From assembly GCA_047623555.1 (NCBI GenBank), contig JBLHMP010000026.1, positions 1-45,788 of the forward strand: a DNA stretch of 45,788 nt, read 5' to 3'. Positions 17,501 through 24,574 of this stretch are shown piece by piece (positions within the stretch are counted from its first letter, which is position 1; every line of letters begins with the position of its first letter). A program made the translations under genes and the position numbers. This stretch comes from NORP181 sp047623555. Lineage in GTDB: Bacteria > Pseudomonadota > Alphaproteobacteria > Rhodobacterales > Rhodobacteraceae. Under the pieces are notes generated by a model. That model saw nothing but the letters and a program-made list of their open reading frames with translations. It ran no database searches and was not told the DNA's origin.

Positions 17501-17561
17501 AAACGATGCCGCCACCGCCTTTAAACTGCTGCAGGTCGTATCCGGATACGTCTCAAACTAG
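14550..17561 (+). CDS. ABC-transporter-like protein with degenerate ATPase domain and C-terminal cNMP-binding domain
   Basis: About 1000 residues. The N-terminal half is an ABC exporter-type membrane domain (YSKRDQLILLAVTMTLFPLL onward, to about 15560). The nucleotide-binding part has GKTIAIAAPSEEDRRA where Walker A should be, so the P-loop Gly-Lys-Ser/Thr is lost. Some 300 extra residues follow the Q-loop region, and Walker B reads DVLILDQ, with Gln for the catalytic Glu. The C-terminus (about 17140-17561) is a cyclic-nucleotide-binding barrel (DGAYMILEGEAGLYL, GTLVGELGLI, NEPRALSMVA). ATP hydrolysis looks unlikely; a sensor or scaffold role is inferred. The frame is coding-like back to 14550, but no ATG/GTG/TTG exists before TTG 14610, which would cut the first helix. 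ATA 14550 is the best candidate start. Confidence 0.8.
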   Translation: MEPTLFAFIWKYSKRDQLILLAVTMTLFPLLYLTLELPKRIINDAIGAQSTTVVVAGITMSQVMFLGVLCFGFLLAVLFHGLMKMRISTMKGVLSERMLRRLRYQLIARILRFPQPYFERVSQGELVSMVTAESEPMGGLMGDALSQPVLQAGQMITILSFLFLQSFWFGMAAVALIPFQAWLIPIMQRKINLLNKIRIKEVRVLAATIGESAAGASALRANGGWRYRMAGVTQQLGTLFEIRFEIYQKKFFMKFVNNFISQLTPFFFFSIGGYLVLQGAVSLGALVAALAAYKDLASPWKELLAYYNQTADMSLRWDVITERFAPQGMVDETLFEQEPDDLPHLRGDIVLDHVTVRDTDGNSVLEDLNVVFPAGKTIAIAAPSEEDRRALSELLTRELIPSGGRVTMAGYDLTGLHQATIASRIGHANSRPQLFLGSFGDNVMMPLRIRPGQGGTDSPSYREAQRAGNSSDAYDSDWLDHSLAGQTDGTNLMDWWLQLVGGAGASPSLYKRALEQKFDVDRHGDLAAKLVELRPKVQQAVAEAELERHAYFFRSDMYNPALPVVENLLFATPRQPMTQETLARQTEFLQQICDLKLDEDLISLTQDVLDMLRQIFGLDGTDHPLFRKLGLEAKTYETAVELIEKTRDVGAAALNKEELALLLTVPFSISADDIGPAFSDDMKARILELRQGHSADLQAKMDDLFVPLDSGKIAPGLSVLENALFGKITSAAGSKGDDLRRLVGDVLAQNGVQKLVVQLIYDVPIALSGANLPAIYAEPLSFTRASIKRPDVLILDQVLASYDAETQNQVYQNLRTLLPDTTLIYLSESIENENAFDAFFELQQGRIVSDDHQEQSADDSVASADLARKVRALEQTDMFSGLNRKQLRLLAFGARWYEAPAGEVVFLKDDDPTDGAYMILEGEAGLYLPKPDDEDDLLIATVGPGTLVGELGLIRNEPRALSMVAATELMCLRIGAEEFLAVVENDAATAFKLLQVVSGYVSN

Positions 17562-17606
17562 AGCACGCGCCGCTTTCTTCTTTCTATAAATATCCAATGC
17601 GCCACA

Positions 17607-19058
17607 TCAGCGATGGCGCACAATCGGGTCAATTGGGGCGCACGGGAGCCCCAAAGCCTCCTCAATAAATAACGCCACTTGCAACAACCGCGCTTCGCCA
17701 CGAGGCGGGCCGATCAGTTGCAGTCCAACCGGCAATCCACTGTTGGTAAAGCCAACAGGCATTGACATGGCAGGCAAAAGCGCCGTAGTCGCCAAAAACG
17801 AAAACCGCAGCCAGTTTTCATAGGTGCCGATCTGCTTGCCATCCACCATTGCGGGATATTCCTGTTCAACCTCAACAGGTTCAATGCCAACAACAGGAAT
17901 CGCCAGCACGTCCCAATCGTTCAGGAACAGCCGCATAATCTCGTACAGCTGCGTACGCTTGGACATGGCGTCATACACATCGCTCAGGCTTTGGTTCAGC
18001 CCGAACTCCATGTTCTCGCGCAGCCGGTGACCAAATTGCTCCTGCACCTCTTGCGGCAATCGAGCTGTGACAGCACCATAGTGTAGCCCACGCAAGGCCA
18101 GATAGGTCTCGTTCAGTAACGGTAGATCAGGGCAGGTGTTTTGCACGGTGGCACCGGCCTGTGCAACGGCCTGCATTGCATCATTTAGTTTGGCGCGGAT
18201 TTCCTGTTCGACAAAGGCAAACCCGTTCTGATCCTCAGAAAACGCAATGCGCGGCGCGCGGTCCAGTTGGTCCAATTCGCTTTGAAACGGCGTGGTCGGA
18301 GCCTCAAGCGTCAAAGGCATGCGCGGATCATACCCCGTCATCGCATCCAGAAACAGCGCCATATCACGCACATCGCGTGCCATCGGTCCCTGCAACGCCT
18401 CGGGCAGAAACGCCGCCATACCCGGGCCACCACCGGTGCGCCCGGGCGATGTGCGAAAGCCCAGCACGCCGCAATGGGCCGCCGGGGTGCGCAGTGACCC
18501 CATCAGATCCGATCCATGGCTCAGCCAGACTTCGCCCGACGCCAACGACGCCGCAGCGCCACCAGATGAGCCACCCGCATTCATCCGCGTGTCCCACGGA
18601 TTGCGGGTTGATCCGAACACCGCGTTGGTGCTGTTGCCGCCTGCGCCCATTTCTGGGGTGTTGGTCTTGCCCACCACCAGCGCGCCGCGTGATTCCAGCA
18701 ATTCAACCATCGGGTCACTAAAGTCGGGCACAAAATCCGCCAGCGCAAGGGTGGCAAAGGTCGTGCGCACTCCCGCAACGTTGTTCAAATCCTTGATACC
18801 AATCGGCAATCCGGCAAGCCACGCGGCGTGATTGCCACTCTGTGCCACCCGATCCGGCAACTTGGCAATTTCGCCCTCGGCCCGGTCAATACAGGTGGTC
18901 GGCATGGCGTTAATATCCGGCTCAACCTGGGAAATTCGCGCAGCAGAAGCCGCAAGAACCTCTGCCGGGTCCAAATCTCCGCGACGTAGGCCCGCCACAA
19001 TATCACGTGCCGGTCGGGCACACAGGTCGGGGCCGCTAAAGGTGGTTTCAGGTCGCAT
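17607..19058 (-). CDS. Amidase signature family hydrolase
   Basis: A 483-residue amidase. The Ser-cisSer-Lys triad is readable: Lys89 (IGIKDLN), the serine pair 164-165 (AGGSSGGAAA) and nucleophile Ser188 in GSDLMGSLRTPA. The usual Gly-Gly-Ser before the nucleophile is Met-Gly-Ser here. It hydrolyses an amide of unknown structure in the cytoplasm; GatA of the tRNA amidotransferase is unlikely because no gatB or gatC is present. I chose the second of two adjacent ATGs (19058), six bases after GGAG; GTG 19070 is possible. The start lies inside the end of the arsR gene, overlapping it by 11 bases, so the two are translationally coupled. Confidence 0.9.
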   Translation of the reverse strand: MRPETTFSGPDLCARPARDIVAGLRRGDLDPAEVLAASAARISQVEPDINAMPTTCIDRAEGEIAKLPDRVAQSGNHAAWLAGLPIGIKDLNNVAGVRTTFATLALADFVPDFSDPMVELLESRGALVVGKTNTPEMGAGGNSTNAVFGSTRNPWDTRMNAGGSSGGAAASLASGEVWLSHGSDLMGSLRTPAAHCGVLGFRTSPGRTGGGPGMAAFLPEALQGPMARDVRDMALFLDAMTGYDPRMPLTLEAPTTPFQSELDQLDRAPRIAFSEDQNGFAFVEQEIRAKLNDAMQAVAQAGATVQNTCPDLPLLNETYLALRGLHYGAVTARLPQEVQEQFGHRLRENMEFGLNQSLSDVYDAMSKRTQLYEIMRLFLNDWDVLAIPVVGIEPVEVEQEYPAMVDGKQIGTYENWLRFSFLATTALLPAMSMPVGFTNSGLPVGLQLIGPPRGEARLLQVALFIEEALGLPCAPIDPIVRHR

Positions 19059-19413
19059 CATCAGCTCCACAGAAAAGAGTATAAAGCAATCCGATCACCT
19101 GCTGCGTGCTGGGGTCGGACAAGGAATAATAGATGGTTTTACCGTCGCGCCGATTGCTGACGAGCCCATCATCGCGCAATCGTGCCAACATCTGGCTGAC
19201 GGCGGATTGGCGTAAGTCCAGCAGTGTTTCCAACTCTCCTACCGACCGCTCTTTGGTCGATAGATGGCACAGGATCATCAGCCGCCCCTCATGGGCCAGC
19301 GATTTCAGATAGGCCGCTGCTTCGGCCGCACGGTCGGCCATTTCGGCCCGCGCAGTGTCGGTCAATGGCTGGGGTGTGTCGTCGGGTGTCGTTATTGCTG
19401 TAATCATGGCCAT
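19048..19413 (-). CDS. ArsR family transcriptional regulator
   Basis: A 121-residue winged helix-turn-helix protein: LKSLAHEGRLMILCHLSTKERSVGELE, recognition helix LRQSAVSQMLARLRDDGLV and wing NRRDGKTIYYSL. The N-terminal 25 residues are a non-conserved tail. The metal-binding CVC motif of arsenic sensors in helix 3 is absent (LETLLDLRQS instead), so it may respond to a different signal or to redox state, as BigR/SoxR-type ArsR proteins do, although their paired cysteines are also not evident. It is followed by the overlapping amidase gene and preceded by a 14-bp inverted repeat at 19420-19452 that could be its own operator. Confidence 0.9.
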   Translation of the reverse strand: MAMITAITTPDDTPQPLTDTARAEMADRAAEAAAYLKSLAHEGRLMILCHLSTKERSVGELETLLDLRQSAVSQMLARLRDDGLVSNRRDGKTIYYSLSDPSTQQVIGLLYTLFCGADDAT

Positions 19414-19419
19414 ATCATG

Positions 19420-19452
19420 CCAATTCAGGGTGATGATGTCACCCTGAATTGG
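19420..19452. promoter_or_regulatory. 14-bp perfect inverted repeat before arsR, candidate operator
   Basis: CCAATTCAGGGTGA (19420-19433) and TCACCCTGAATTGG (19439-19452) are exact complements with a 5-base loop. The element fills the 53-base gap between the stop of the enolase-superfamily gene and the arsR start. ArsR-type repressors bind such inverted repeats next to their own gene. No T-tract follows on the minus strand, so a classical terminator is less likely. Confidence 0.5.
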
Positions 19453-19466
19453 GGGGAGAAAACAGG

Positions 19467-20702
19467 TTACTGAGCCAGTTTTAGCGGGGCGCCGCCAGAA
19501 AATGAATTGCCGTTGGCATAATCACACGGGGCCTCTTGCATTTCCAGATGCAAACCCGTGCCGGTAAACGGATGCGCGCGGGCCAACTCTTCGTCTACAT
19601 CGATGCCCAGACCGGCGCCTTTGGGTGGCAAAACAAAGCCATCCTCGATCTCGATCGTGTTGCGGATCAGCGCCGCATGGAACGGCGTTTCGATGGTTTC
19701 GACCATCAGCAGGTTCGGGATCGACAGGCCAAGCTGGATATTGGCGGCCCACTCTACAGGCCCGGCATAAAGATGCGGAGCCATCTGGGCATTAAACGCC
19801 TCGGCCATGGCCGCGACCTTTTTCATCTCCCAAATACCACCCGCACGGCCCAAAGCCGGCTGTAGGATCGTCGCCGCACCCGATTGCAGTACCGCGCCAA
19901 ATTCGGCCTTGGTACAGAGGCGTTCACCGGTGGCGACCGGGATACGCACGGCCTGTGCAACCTTGGCCATTTCAGCGTGGTTATCTGGTGGGATAGGTTC
20001 TTCAAACCACAGTGGGCTATAGGGTTCGATGGCCTGTCCCAGACGGATCGCTCCGGCGGTGCTGAATTGGCCATGGGTGCCAAACAACAGGTCAGCCTTG
20101 TCGCCCACCGCCTCGCGGATGGTTTTGCAGAAAGCAATGGATTGGGTGATGTCACTCATCGCGGGCATATGGCCGCCGCGTTTGGTATAGGGGCCGGCTG
20201 GGTCGAATTTCACCGCGGTATAGCCACGGGAAACCAGATCAAGGGCGCTCTCAGCGGCCATTTCCGGGGAATTCCAGAATTCGGTCATATCGTGATGTGG
20301 CAGCGGATTGAGGTAAGAATAAGCGCGCAATTTTTCATTCATCTGCCCGCCGATCAGGGCATGCACCGGACGATCCCGGTCTTTGCCCAGAATATCCCAA
20401 CAGGCGATCTCAAGGCCTGAAAAGGCGCCGATGACTGTTAGATCAGGCCGTTGGGTGAACCCGGCAGAATAGGCGCGTCGGAACATCAGCTCGATGTTTT
20501 CCGGGTTCTCGCCCAGCATATGACGTTCAAACACATCCGTGATGACCAGGCGCATCGCCTCGGGCCCGATTGAGGACGCGTAACATTCGCCCCACCCAAC
20601 AATGCCGGTGTCGGTCGTCACCTTGACCAGTATCCAGTATTGCCCACCCCAACCGGGGGGGGGTGGCGCGGTGATGATGATGTCGAGGTCTTGCAGCTTC
20701 AT
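19467..20702 (-). CDS. Mandelate racemase/muconate lactonizing enzyme family (enolase superfamily)
   Basis: A 411-residue enolase-superfamily protein with an N-terminal capping domain and a C-terminal barrel. GWGECYAS, GLEIACWDILGK and YTAVKFDP (lysine base region) are typical of sugar-acid dehydratases such as the galactonate group. Two metal ligands are visible in WFEEP and GERL, and a catalytic His in APHLYAGP. The third strand, where a metal-binding Asp is expected (VDFHG in relatives), reads LLFGTHGQF. It probably dehydrates or isomerises an acid sugar; the substrate is unknown. The start is ATG 20702 with AGAGG eight bases upstream. Starting 13 codons earlier would translate the REP-like repeat. 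Confidence 0.88.
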   Translation of the reverse strand: MKLQDLDIIITAPPPPGWGGQYWILVKVTTDTGIVGWGECYASSIGPEAMRLVITDVFERHMLGENPENIELMFRRAYSAGFTQRPDLTVIGAFSGLEIACWDILGKDRDRPVHALIGGQMNEKLRAYSYLNPLPHHDMTEFWNSPEMAAESALDLVSRGYTAVKFDPAGPYTKRGGHMPAMSDITQSIAFCKTIREAVGDKADLLFGTHGQFSTAGAIRLGQAIEPYSPLWFEEPIPPDNHAEMAKVAQAVRIPVATGERLCTKAEFGAVLQSGAATILQPALGRAGGIWEMKKVAAMAEAFNAQMAPHLYAGPVEWAANIQLGLSIPNLLMVETIETPFHAALIRNTIEIEDGFVLPPKGAGLGIDVDEELARAHPFTGTGLHLEMQEAPCDYANGNSFSGGAPLKLAQ

Positions 20703-20718
20703 AGAGGAGGCCTCTAGC

Positions 20719-20778
20719 GTAGGGTGCGTGATTTCACGCACCTTTGTTGGGCGAAGGTGCGCAGAACGCGCACCCTAC
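20719..20778. repeat. Composite REP-like element, two hairpins in opposite orientation
   Basis: The outer arms 20719-20728 (GTAGGGTGCG) and 20769-20778 are exact complements. Inside lie two separate hairpins: GGTGCGTG-ATTT-CACGCACC and GGTGCGC-AGAAC-GCGCACC. This fills nearly the whole gap between the alcohol dehydrogenase stop (20780) and the next gene's ribosome-binding site, so it sits in a transcribed spacer. It shares the GTAGGGTG foot with the elements at 7821 and 45749. Confidence 0.8.
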
Positions 20779-20779
20779 A

Positions 20780-21871
20780 TCAGCGGTTGAAAACGATCAC
20801 ATTACGCTTGGCGCTGCCGGTTTTGGTGTCGGCAAAGGCTTCGTTGATCTGATCCAGAGACCAGCGCCCCGAAATCAGTTCGTCCAATTGCAAACGTCCC
20901 TGATTATACAGGTCGATCATCCACGGAATATCACGTTGGATCACCACATCGCCCATCTTTGAACCGATAAGCGCCTGACCCATCGCCGCCATATTCACCG
21001 GCTCATAGGCAGCTTTGGAGCCAGAATGCGGCATGCCGATCATCACAACTTTGCCACCCCAACCAATATAGCGCACCGCCTGTTCATAGGCTGGGATCGC
21101 CCCAACCGTGACCAGAACCAGATCGGCCCCGCGTCCGCCAAGCGCCTTATACGACGCACGCCAAGGCGATTTCTCGGTGGCCAGAACTCCGTGGGTGGCA
21201 CCAAAGCTCTTGGCAATCTCGAGCTTTTCTTCGGTCATATCCACGGCCACAATCCGTCGCGCACCAGCGATCCGCGCGCCTTGAATGGCGTTCAGACCAA
21301 CACCGCCGGCACCAATGACAACCACGTCTTGCCCGGCCCGCAAATTGCCCGCGTTTATCGCAGCCCCAACGCCAGTGATAACACCACAGGACAGCAAACA
21401 GGCCGCCTCTTTTGACATGGCGTGCGGGATTTTGACGATCTGGCTGTGATCCACCACAACCTTTTCGGCAAACGCACCACAGGCCATCGCCTGATCCAAA
21501 GGCCCACCATCGACGGTGGAAATCGGGCCGTTCACACCGGGTGTTGGCGTGTTGCAAATGGTCGGCTTGCCGCTGGCGCAGTTCTGGCAGGACCCGCAGG
21601 CCCGGATCAACGTCACAACAACCGAGTCGCCCAGTTCAAAATTTCCGGCGCCATCGCCAAGCGCGGTAATAGTGCCCGCAGCTTCGTGGCCGTAGACAGC
21701 TGGCAATTGCCCGCCCCAGGCCCCGTCGGCATAGGAAATGTCGGAATGGCAGATCGCTACGGCATCCAACGATACCTCGACTTCGCCCTGTTTTGGGGCC
21801 GCAAGGTGGATGTCCTCGATGACCAATGGGGCGCCATGTTCGTGGCAGACTGCGGCTTTGATGGTTTGCAT
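20780..21871 (-). CDS. Zinc-dependent alcohol dehydrogenase (MDR family, class III-like)
   Basis: A 363-residue medium-chain dehydrogenase. Catalytic zinc ligands are Cys41 (ICHSD), His62 (GHEAAG) and a later Cys (LLSCGVITG). The structural zinc lobe has the four cysteines C92, C95, C98 and C106 (CGSCQNCASGKPTIC). The NAD-binding GAGGVGLNAIQGA motif follows in the middle. This set is close to glutathione-dependent formaldehyde dehydrogenase-like enzymes, but the substrate may be another alcohol or aldehyde. The start is ATG 21871, six bases after AAGGAG; an open frame runs 15 codons further back without family-like sequence. Confidence 0.92.
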   Translation of the reverse strand: MQTIKAAVCHEHGAPLVIEDIHLAAPKQGEVEVSLDAVAICHSDISYADGAWGGQLPAVYGHEAAGTITALGDGAGNFELGDSVVVTLIRACGSCQNCASGKPTICNTPTPGVNGPISTVDGGPLDQAMACGAFAEKVVVDHSQIVKIPHAMSKEAACLLSCGVITGVGAAINAGNLRAGQDVVVIGAGGVGLNAIQGARIAGARRIVAVDMTEEKLEIAKSFGATHGVLATEKSPWRASYKALGGRGADLVLVTVGAIPAYEQAVRYIGWGGKVVMIGMPHSGSKAAYEPVNMAAMGQALIGSKMGDVVIQRDIPWMIDLYNQGRLQLDELISGRWSLDQINEAFADTKTGSAKRNVIVFNR

Positions 21872-21955
21872 GAAACTCTCCTTGTTTCGGTTATTTGCAA
21901 CGTGGACTGTGGCCAAAGCCAGTGCAAGCAGGAATGCGGCCCATATCGGTCGTGT

Positions 21956-23155
21956 TTAGATTTCGACGGGTTTTGAGCGCAGAAAAACCACCAGTGCGAT
22001 CAGCATCAAAACCATCGACACCACAAACGGAGCCCCCGGCAGATAAATCAGCGCCCCTTCGCGGGTGAATTCAGCAAATACTGAGGTCATCAGCATTGGC
22101 GACACAATCATGGCCAAAGCCCCGGCGCTGGTCATAACGCCCTGCAGCGCGCCTTGTTCGTCGTCAGCAACCAATTGCGACATGATACCGGTCAATGCCG
22201 GAATCGTCGCCGCGCCAAGGGCCGCGAGTGGCGTCAGGATCAACGCAACTGTGCCGCTTGTCACTACGGCCATGGCACCAAAGGCGACTATGTCAAAGCC
22301 AAGGCCCCAAACAATTGTGCGCCATTCCCCCAACCGCGACAGGATCAGGCGGATCAGCCCACCCTGAACAATTGCCATCAGAATGCCAAATAGGGCCAGC
22401 GATAATCCGATCATCTGCGGCGACCAGCCAAAACGTTCTTGGGTGAAATAGGACCAAACAGATGGGTAGACATGAAAGGCGACGGAATACATAAAAAAGA
22501 CGATCAGCAACCGCCGTATTCCGGGCAATCGCGACATCTGTTTGAACGCGCCAAACGGATTGGCATTGCGCCATTTGAACGGGCGCTGGATTTTATCGGT
22601 AACGGTTTCGGTCAGCACGAAATAGCCAAAGGCGAAATTCAGCGCCGCCAAAACGGCCGCCGCGTAAAACGGCGCGCGGGTGTCATATTCGCCCAGCATG
22701 CCGCCGATCAGCGGGCCAAGCACAAAGCCGATGCCAAACCCGGCCCCAAGCAGCCCAAAATTCGCCGCTTTATCTGCGGGTTTTGAGATATCGGCCATAT
22801 AGGCGTTGGCGGTGGATTGCGTGGCGGCGGTGATACCGCCAACGACACGCCCGATCAACAACAGCCAGATCGTGCCTGCAACGGCCATGACCAGATAGTC
22901 GGCGGCCATCACCACCAGTGATATCAACAACACCGGACGCCGACCAAAGCGGTCAGACAGATTGCCCATAATCGGGCCAAACACAAACTGCATGAACGCA
23001 AATGCCGTGGTCAGAACACCCCCCCAAAGGGCGGCGCTGGCCAATGTACCGCCCTGCACCTCAAGGATCAGTTCCGGCATGATTGGCATGATCAGACCGA
23101 TGCCCATGGCGTCCAGTGTCACAGTCACCAGTATGAATAAGATAGGTAATCGCAA
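21956..23155 (-). CDS. MFS transporter, TetA/TCR-like
   Basis: A 399-residue major facilitator with about 12 helices. The N-terminus (LPILFILVTVTLDAMGIGLIMPIMPEL) and the loop 2-3 motif GNLSDRFGRRPVLL are those of TetA-type drug/proton antiporters. The second-half repeat of the motif is weak (LSRLGEWRTIV). It probably exports a hydrophobic compound at the inner membrane; tetracycline itself is not implied. The start is a TTG at 23155: an in-frame stop lies four codons upstream, no ATG is available before helix 1, and the N-terminal length then matches the family. GAGA lies seven bases before it. Confidence 0.9.
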   Translation of the reverse strand: MRLPILFILVTVTLDAMGIGLIMPIMPELILEVQGGTLASAALWGGVLTTAFAFMQFVFGPIMGNLSDRFGRRPVLLISLVVMAADYLVMAVAGTIWLLLIGRVVGGITAATQSTANAYMADISKPADKAANFGLLGAGFGIGFVLGPLIGGMLGEYDTRAPFYAAAVLAALNFAFGYFVLTETVTDKIQRPFKWRNANPFGAFKQMSRLPGIRRLLIVFFMYSVAFHVYPSVWSYFTQERFGWSPQMIGLSLALFGILMAIVQGGLIRLILSRLGEWRTIVWGLGFDIVAFGAMAVVTSGTVALILTPLAALGAATIPALTGIMSQLVADDEQGALQGVMTSAGALAMIVSPMLMTSVFAEFTREGALIYLPGAPFVVSMVLMLIALVVFLRSKPVEI

Positions 23156-23185
23156 TTTGAGGTCTCAAGAATTGATGCTGATTAG

Positions 23186-23208
23186 CGGCACGCTACGACG
23201 GCGTGTCG
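23186..23208. terminator. Stem-loop between pcaB and the MFS gene
   Basis: CGGCACGC (23186-23193) pairs with GCGTGTCG (23201-23208) as an 8-bp stem with one G-T pair and a 7-base loop. It lies in the 72-base spacer after the pcaB stop. No T-tract follows on the minus strand, so it may be a weak or factor-assisted terminator or a processing hairpin. Confidence 0.35.
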
Positions 23209-23227
23209 TTGAGCAAAAGCGAAACTG

Positions 23228-24574
23228 TTAGCTGTTGGTCGTTTGCTGCCAATTGCTGACGAGGGCGGCAAAACTGCGGGCCTCTGTCGGGGCCTGTCCC
23301 ATCTGCTGGCTGGCCTCAAACAGGGTCGTCGCGTCAAGGTCAGGCCAGTCTCGCGCCACCAATCCACGCAGCGGTGTACCCTCGGCTAACGCTGTGGCGC
23401 ACAGGGTTTTCACCACGGCCTGCGCCTCGGGGCGGGGCATTTTGGCGGTGAGCGCGAAACTTAGGGCTTCGGCGTGAATCATATCCAAACCACCCTTTAG
23501 CGCGCGCATCATCTGTTCGCCGTTCGGAGTTAACGATTCACACAAAGGCCGTGCGATCTGGCAGGCGCTGGCGGTGCCCAGCACGATTTGCGGCAGGCAC
23601 ATCCATTCGGTGAACCACGCCGCGCCGTCGCGTTGATGGCGATGGGTTGCGGCGCCTTGCAACACGCCCAACTGACCAACAGCCTGTCGCGACAGCGCGA
23701 CCAGGGCCGACGGGGCCACCGGGTTTTGTTTCTGCGGCATGGTCGATGAAGCCCCGGCACCGCCAAGCGACACCTCGTCCACATCGCTTTGCACGAGTTC
23801 GGTGACATCTTCGCCGATTTTGGCCAGCGCAATTGTCACCCGGGTCATCCAGTCGGCGATCCGCAGAACCGGGCTGCGGTCGGTATGCCAACTGCGTCCC
23901 GGATCACTCAGACCCAAGGCAATGGCCAGATTGCTGCGGGTTTCGGCGGCATTTGGCCCCAATGCGCAGGCGGTACCTGCCGCACCGGACAGCGACACCA
24001 GCAGGCAATCACGCCGCAATATTGGCAATTCATTAACCAACCCCAGCAGCGGTGCGCCCCAACTGGCCACCACTGCGCCGAAACTGGTCGGCGTCGCGTG
24101 TTGGCCCCATGTGCGCGCCGCCATTGGCAACGCCGCGTGGCGGCGCGCCAAGCCAGCCAATGTGTGCAGCAGCGCCGTCAAATCCGCCTCGATCAGGGTT
24201 AACGCCTGACGCAACCGCAGCATCAGCCCGGTGTCCATGATATCCTGCGACGTGGCGCCCCAATGCACGTATTGCCCATGTTCCGGGGCCTGCATCAGCG
24301 TGCGAAATGCCGCCACCAGTGCCGGAACGCTAACGCCGTTCTGGCCGGTGGCTTTGGCCAATCCAGCAGGATCAATCTGCAATTCCATCGCCGCACGGGC
24401 GATAAAACCGGCGCTTTCATCGGGAATGATGCCCTGGGCACCCTGCACCTTGGCCAGTGACCCTTCGACCAGCATCATGGCGCGGGTTTCGGCGGTGTCG
24501 GTGAGCAATCGACCGACGTCGCCGGTAGGGAACAGGTTAGAGTAAAGCGCGCTGTCAAATACCGATCCGGCCAT
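23228..24574 (-). CDS. pcaB: 3-carboxy-cis,cis-muconate cycloisomerase
   Basis: A 448-residue fumarase/aspartase-superfamily enzyme. It begins VFDSALYSNLFPTGDVG, contains YVHWGATSQDIMDTG (about residues 102-116) and carries the superfamily signature GGAGASSTMPQKQNP. This combination is typical of PcaB, which lactonises 3-carboxymuconate in the protocatechuate branch of the beta-ketoadipate pathway. Adenylosuccinate lyase is less likely from the N-terminus and from the neighbouring pcaD. Its ATG shares a base with the stop of the upstream hydrolase gene (TGATG). The rest of the pathway (pcaGH, pcaC, pcaIJ) is not in the window. Confidence 0.92.
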   Translation of the reverse strand: MAGSVFDSALYSNLFPTGDVGRLLTDTAETRAMMLVEGSLAKVQGAQGIIPDESAGFIARAAMELQIDPAGLAKATGQNGVSVPALVAAFRTLMQAPEHGQYVHWGATSQDIMDTGLMLRLRQALTLIEADLTALLHTLAGLARRHAALPMAARTWGQHATPTSFGAVVASWGAPLLGLVNELPILRRDCLLVSLSGAAGTACALGPNAAETRSNLAIALGLSDPGRSWHTDRSPVLRIADWMTRVTIALAKIGEDVTELVQSDVDEVSLGGAGASSTMPQKQNPVAPSALVALSRQAVGQLGVLQGAATHRHQRDGAAWFTEWMCLPQIVLGTASACQIARPLCESLTPNGEQMMRALKGGLDMIHAEALSFALTAKMPRPEAQAVVKTLCATALAEGTPLRGLVARDWPDLDATTLFEASQQMGQAPTEARSFAALVSNWQQTTNS

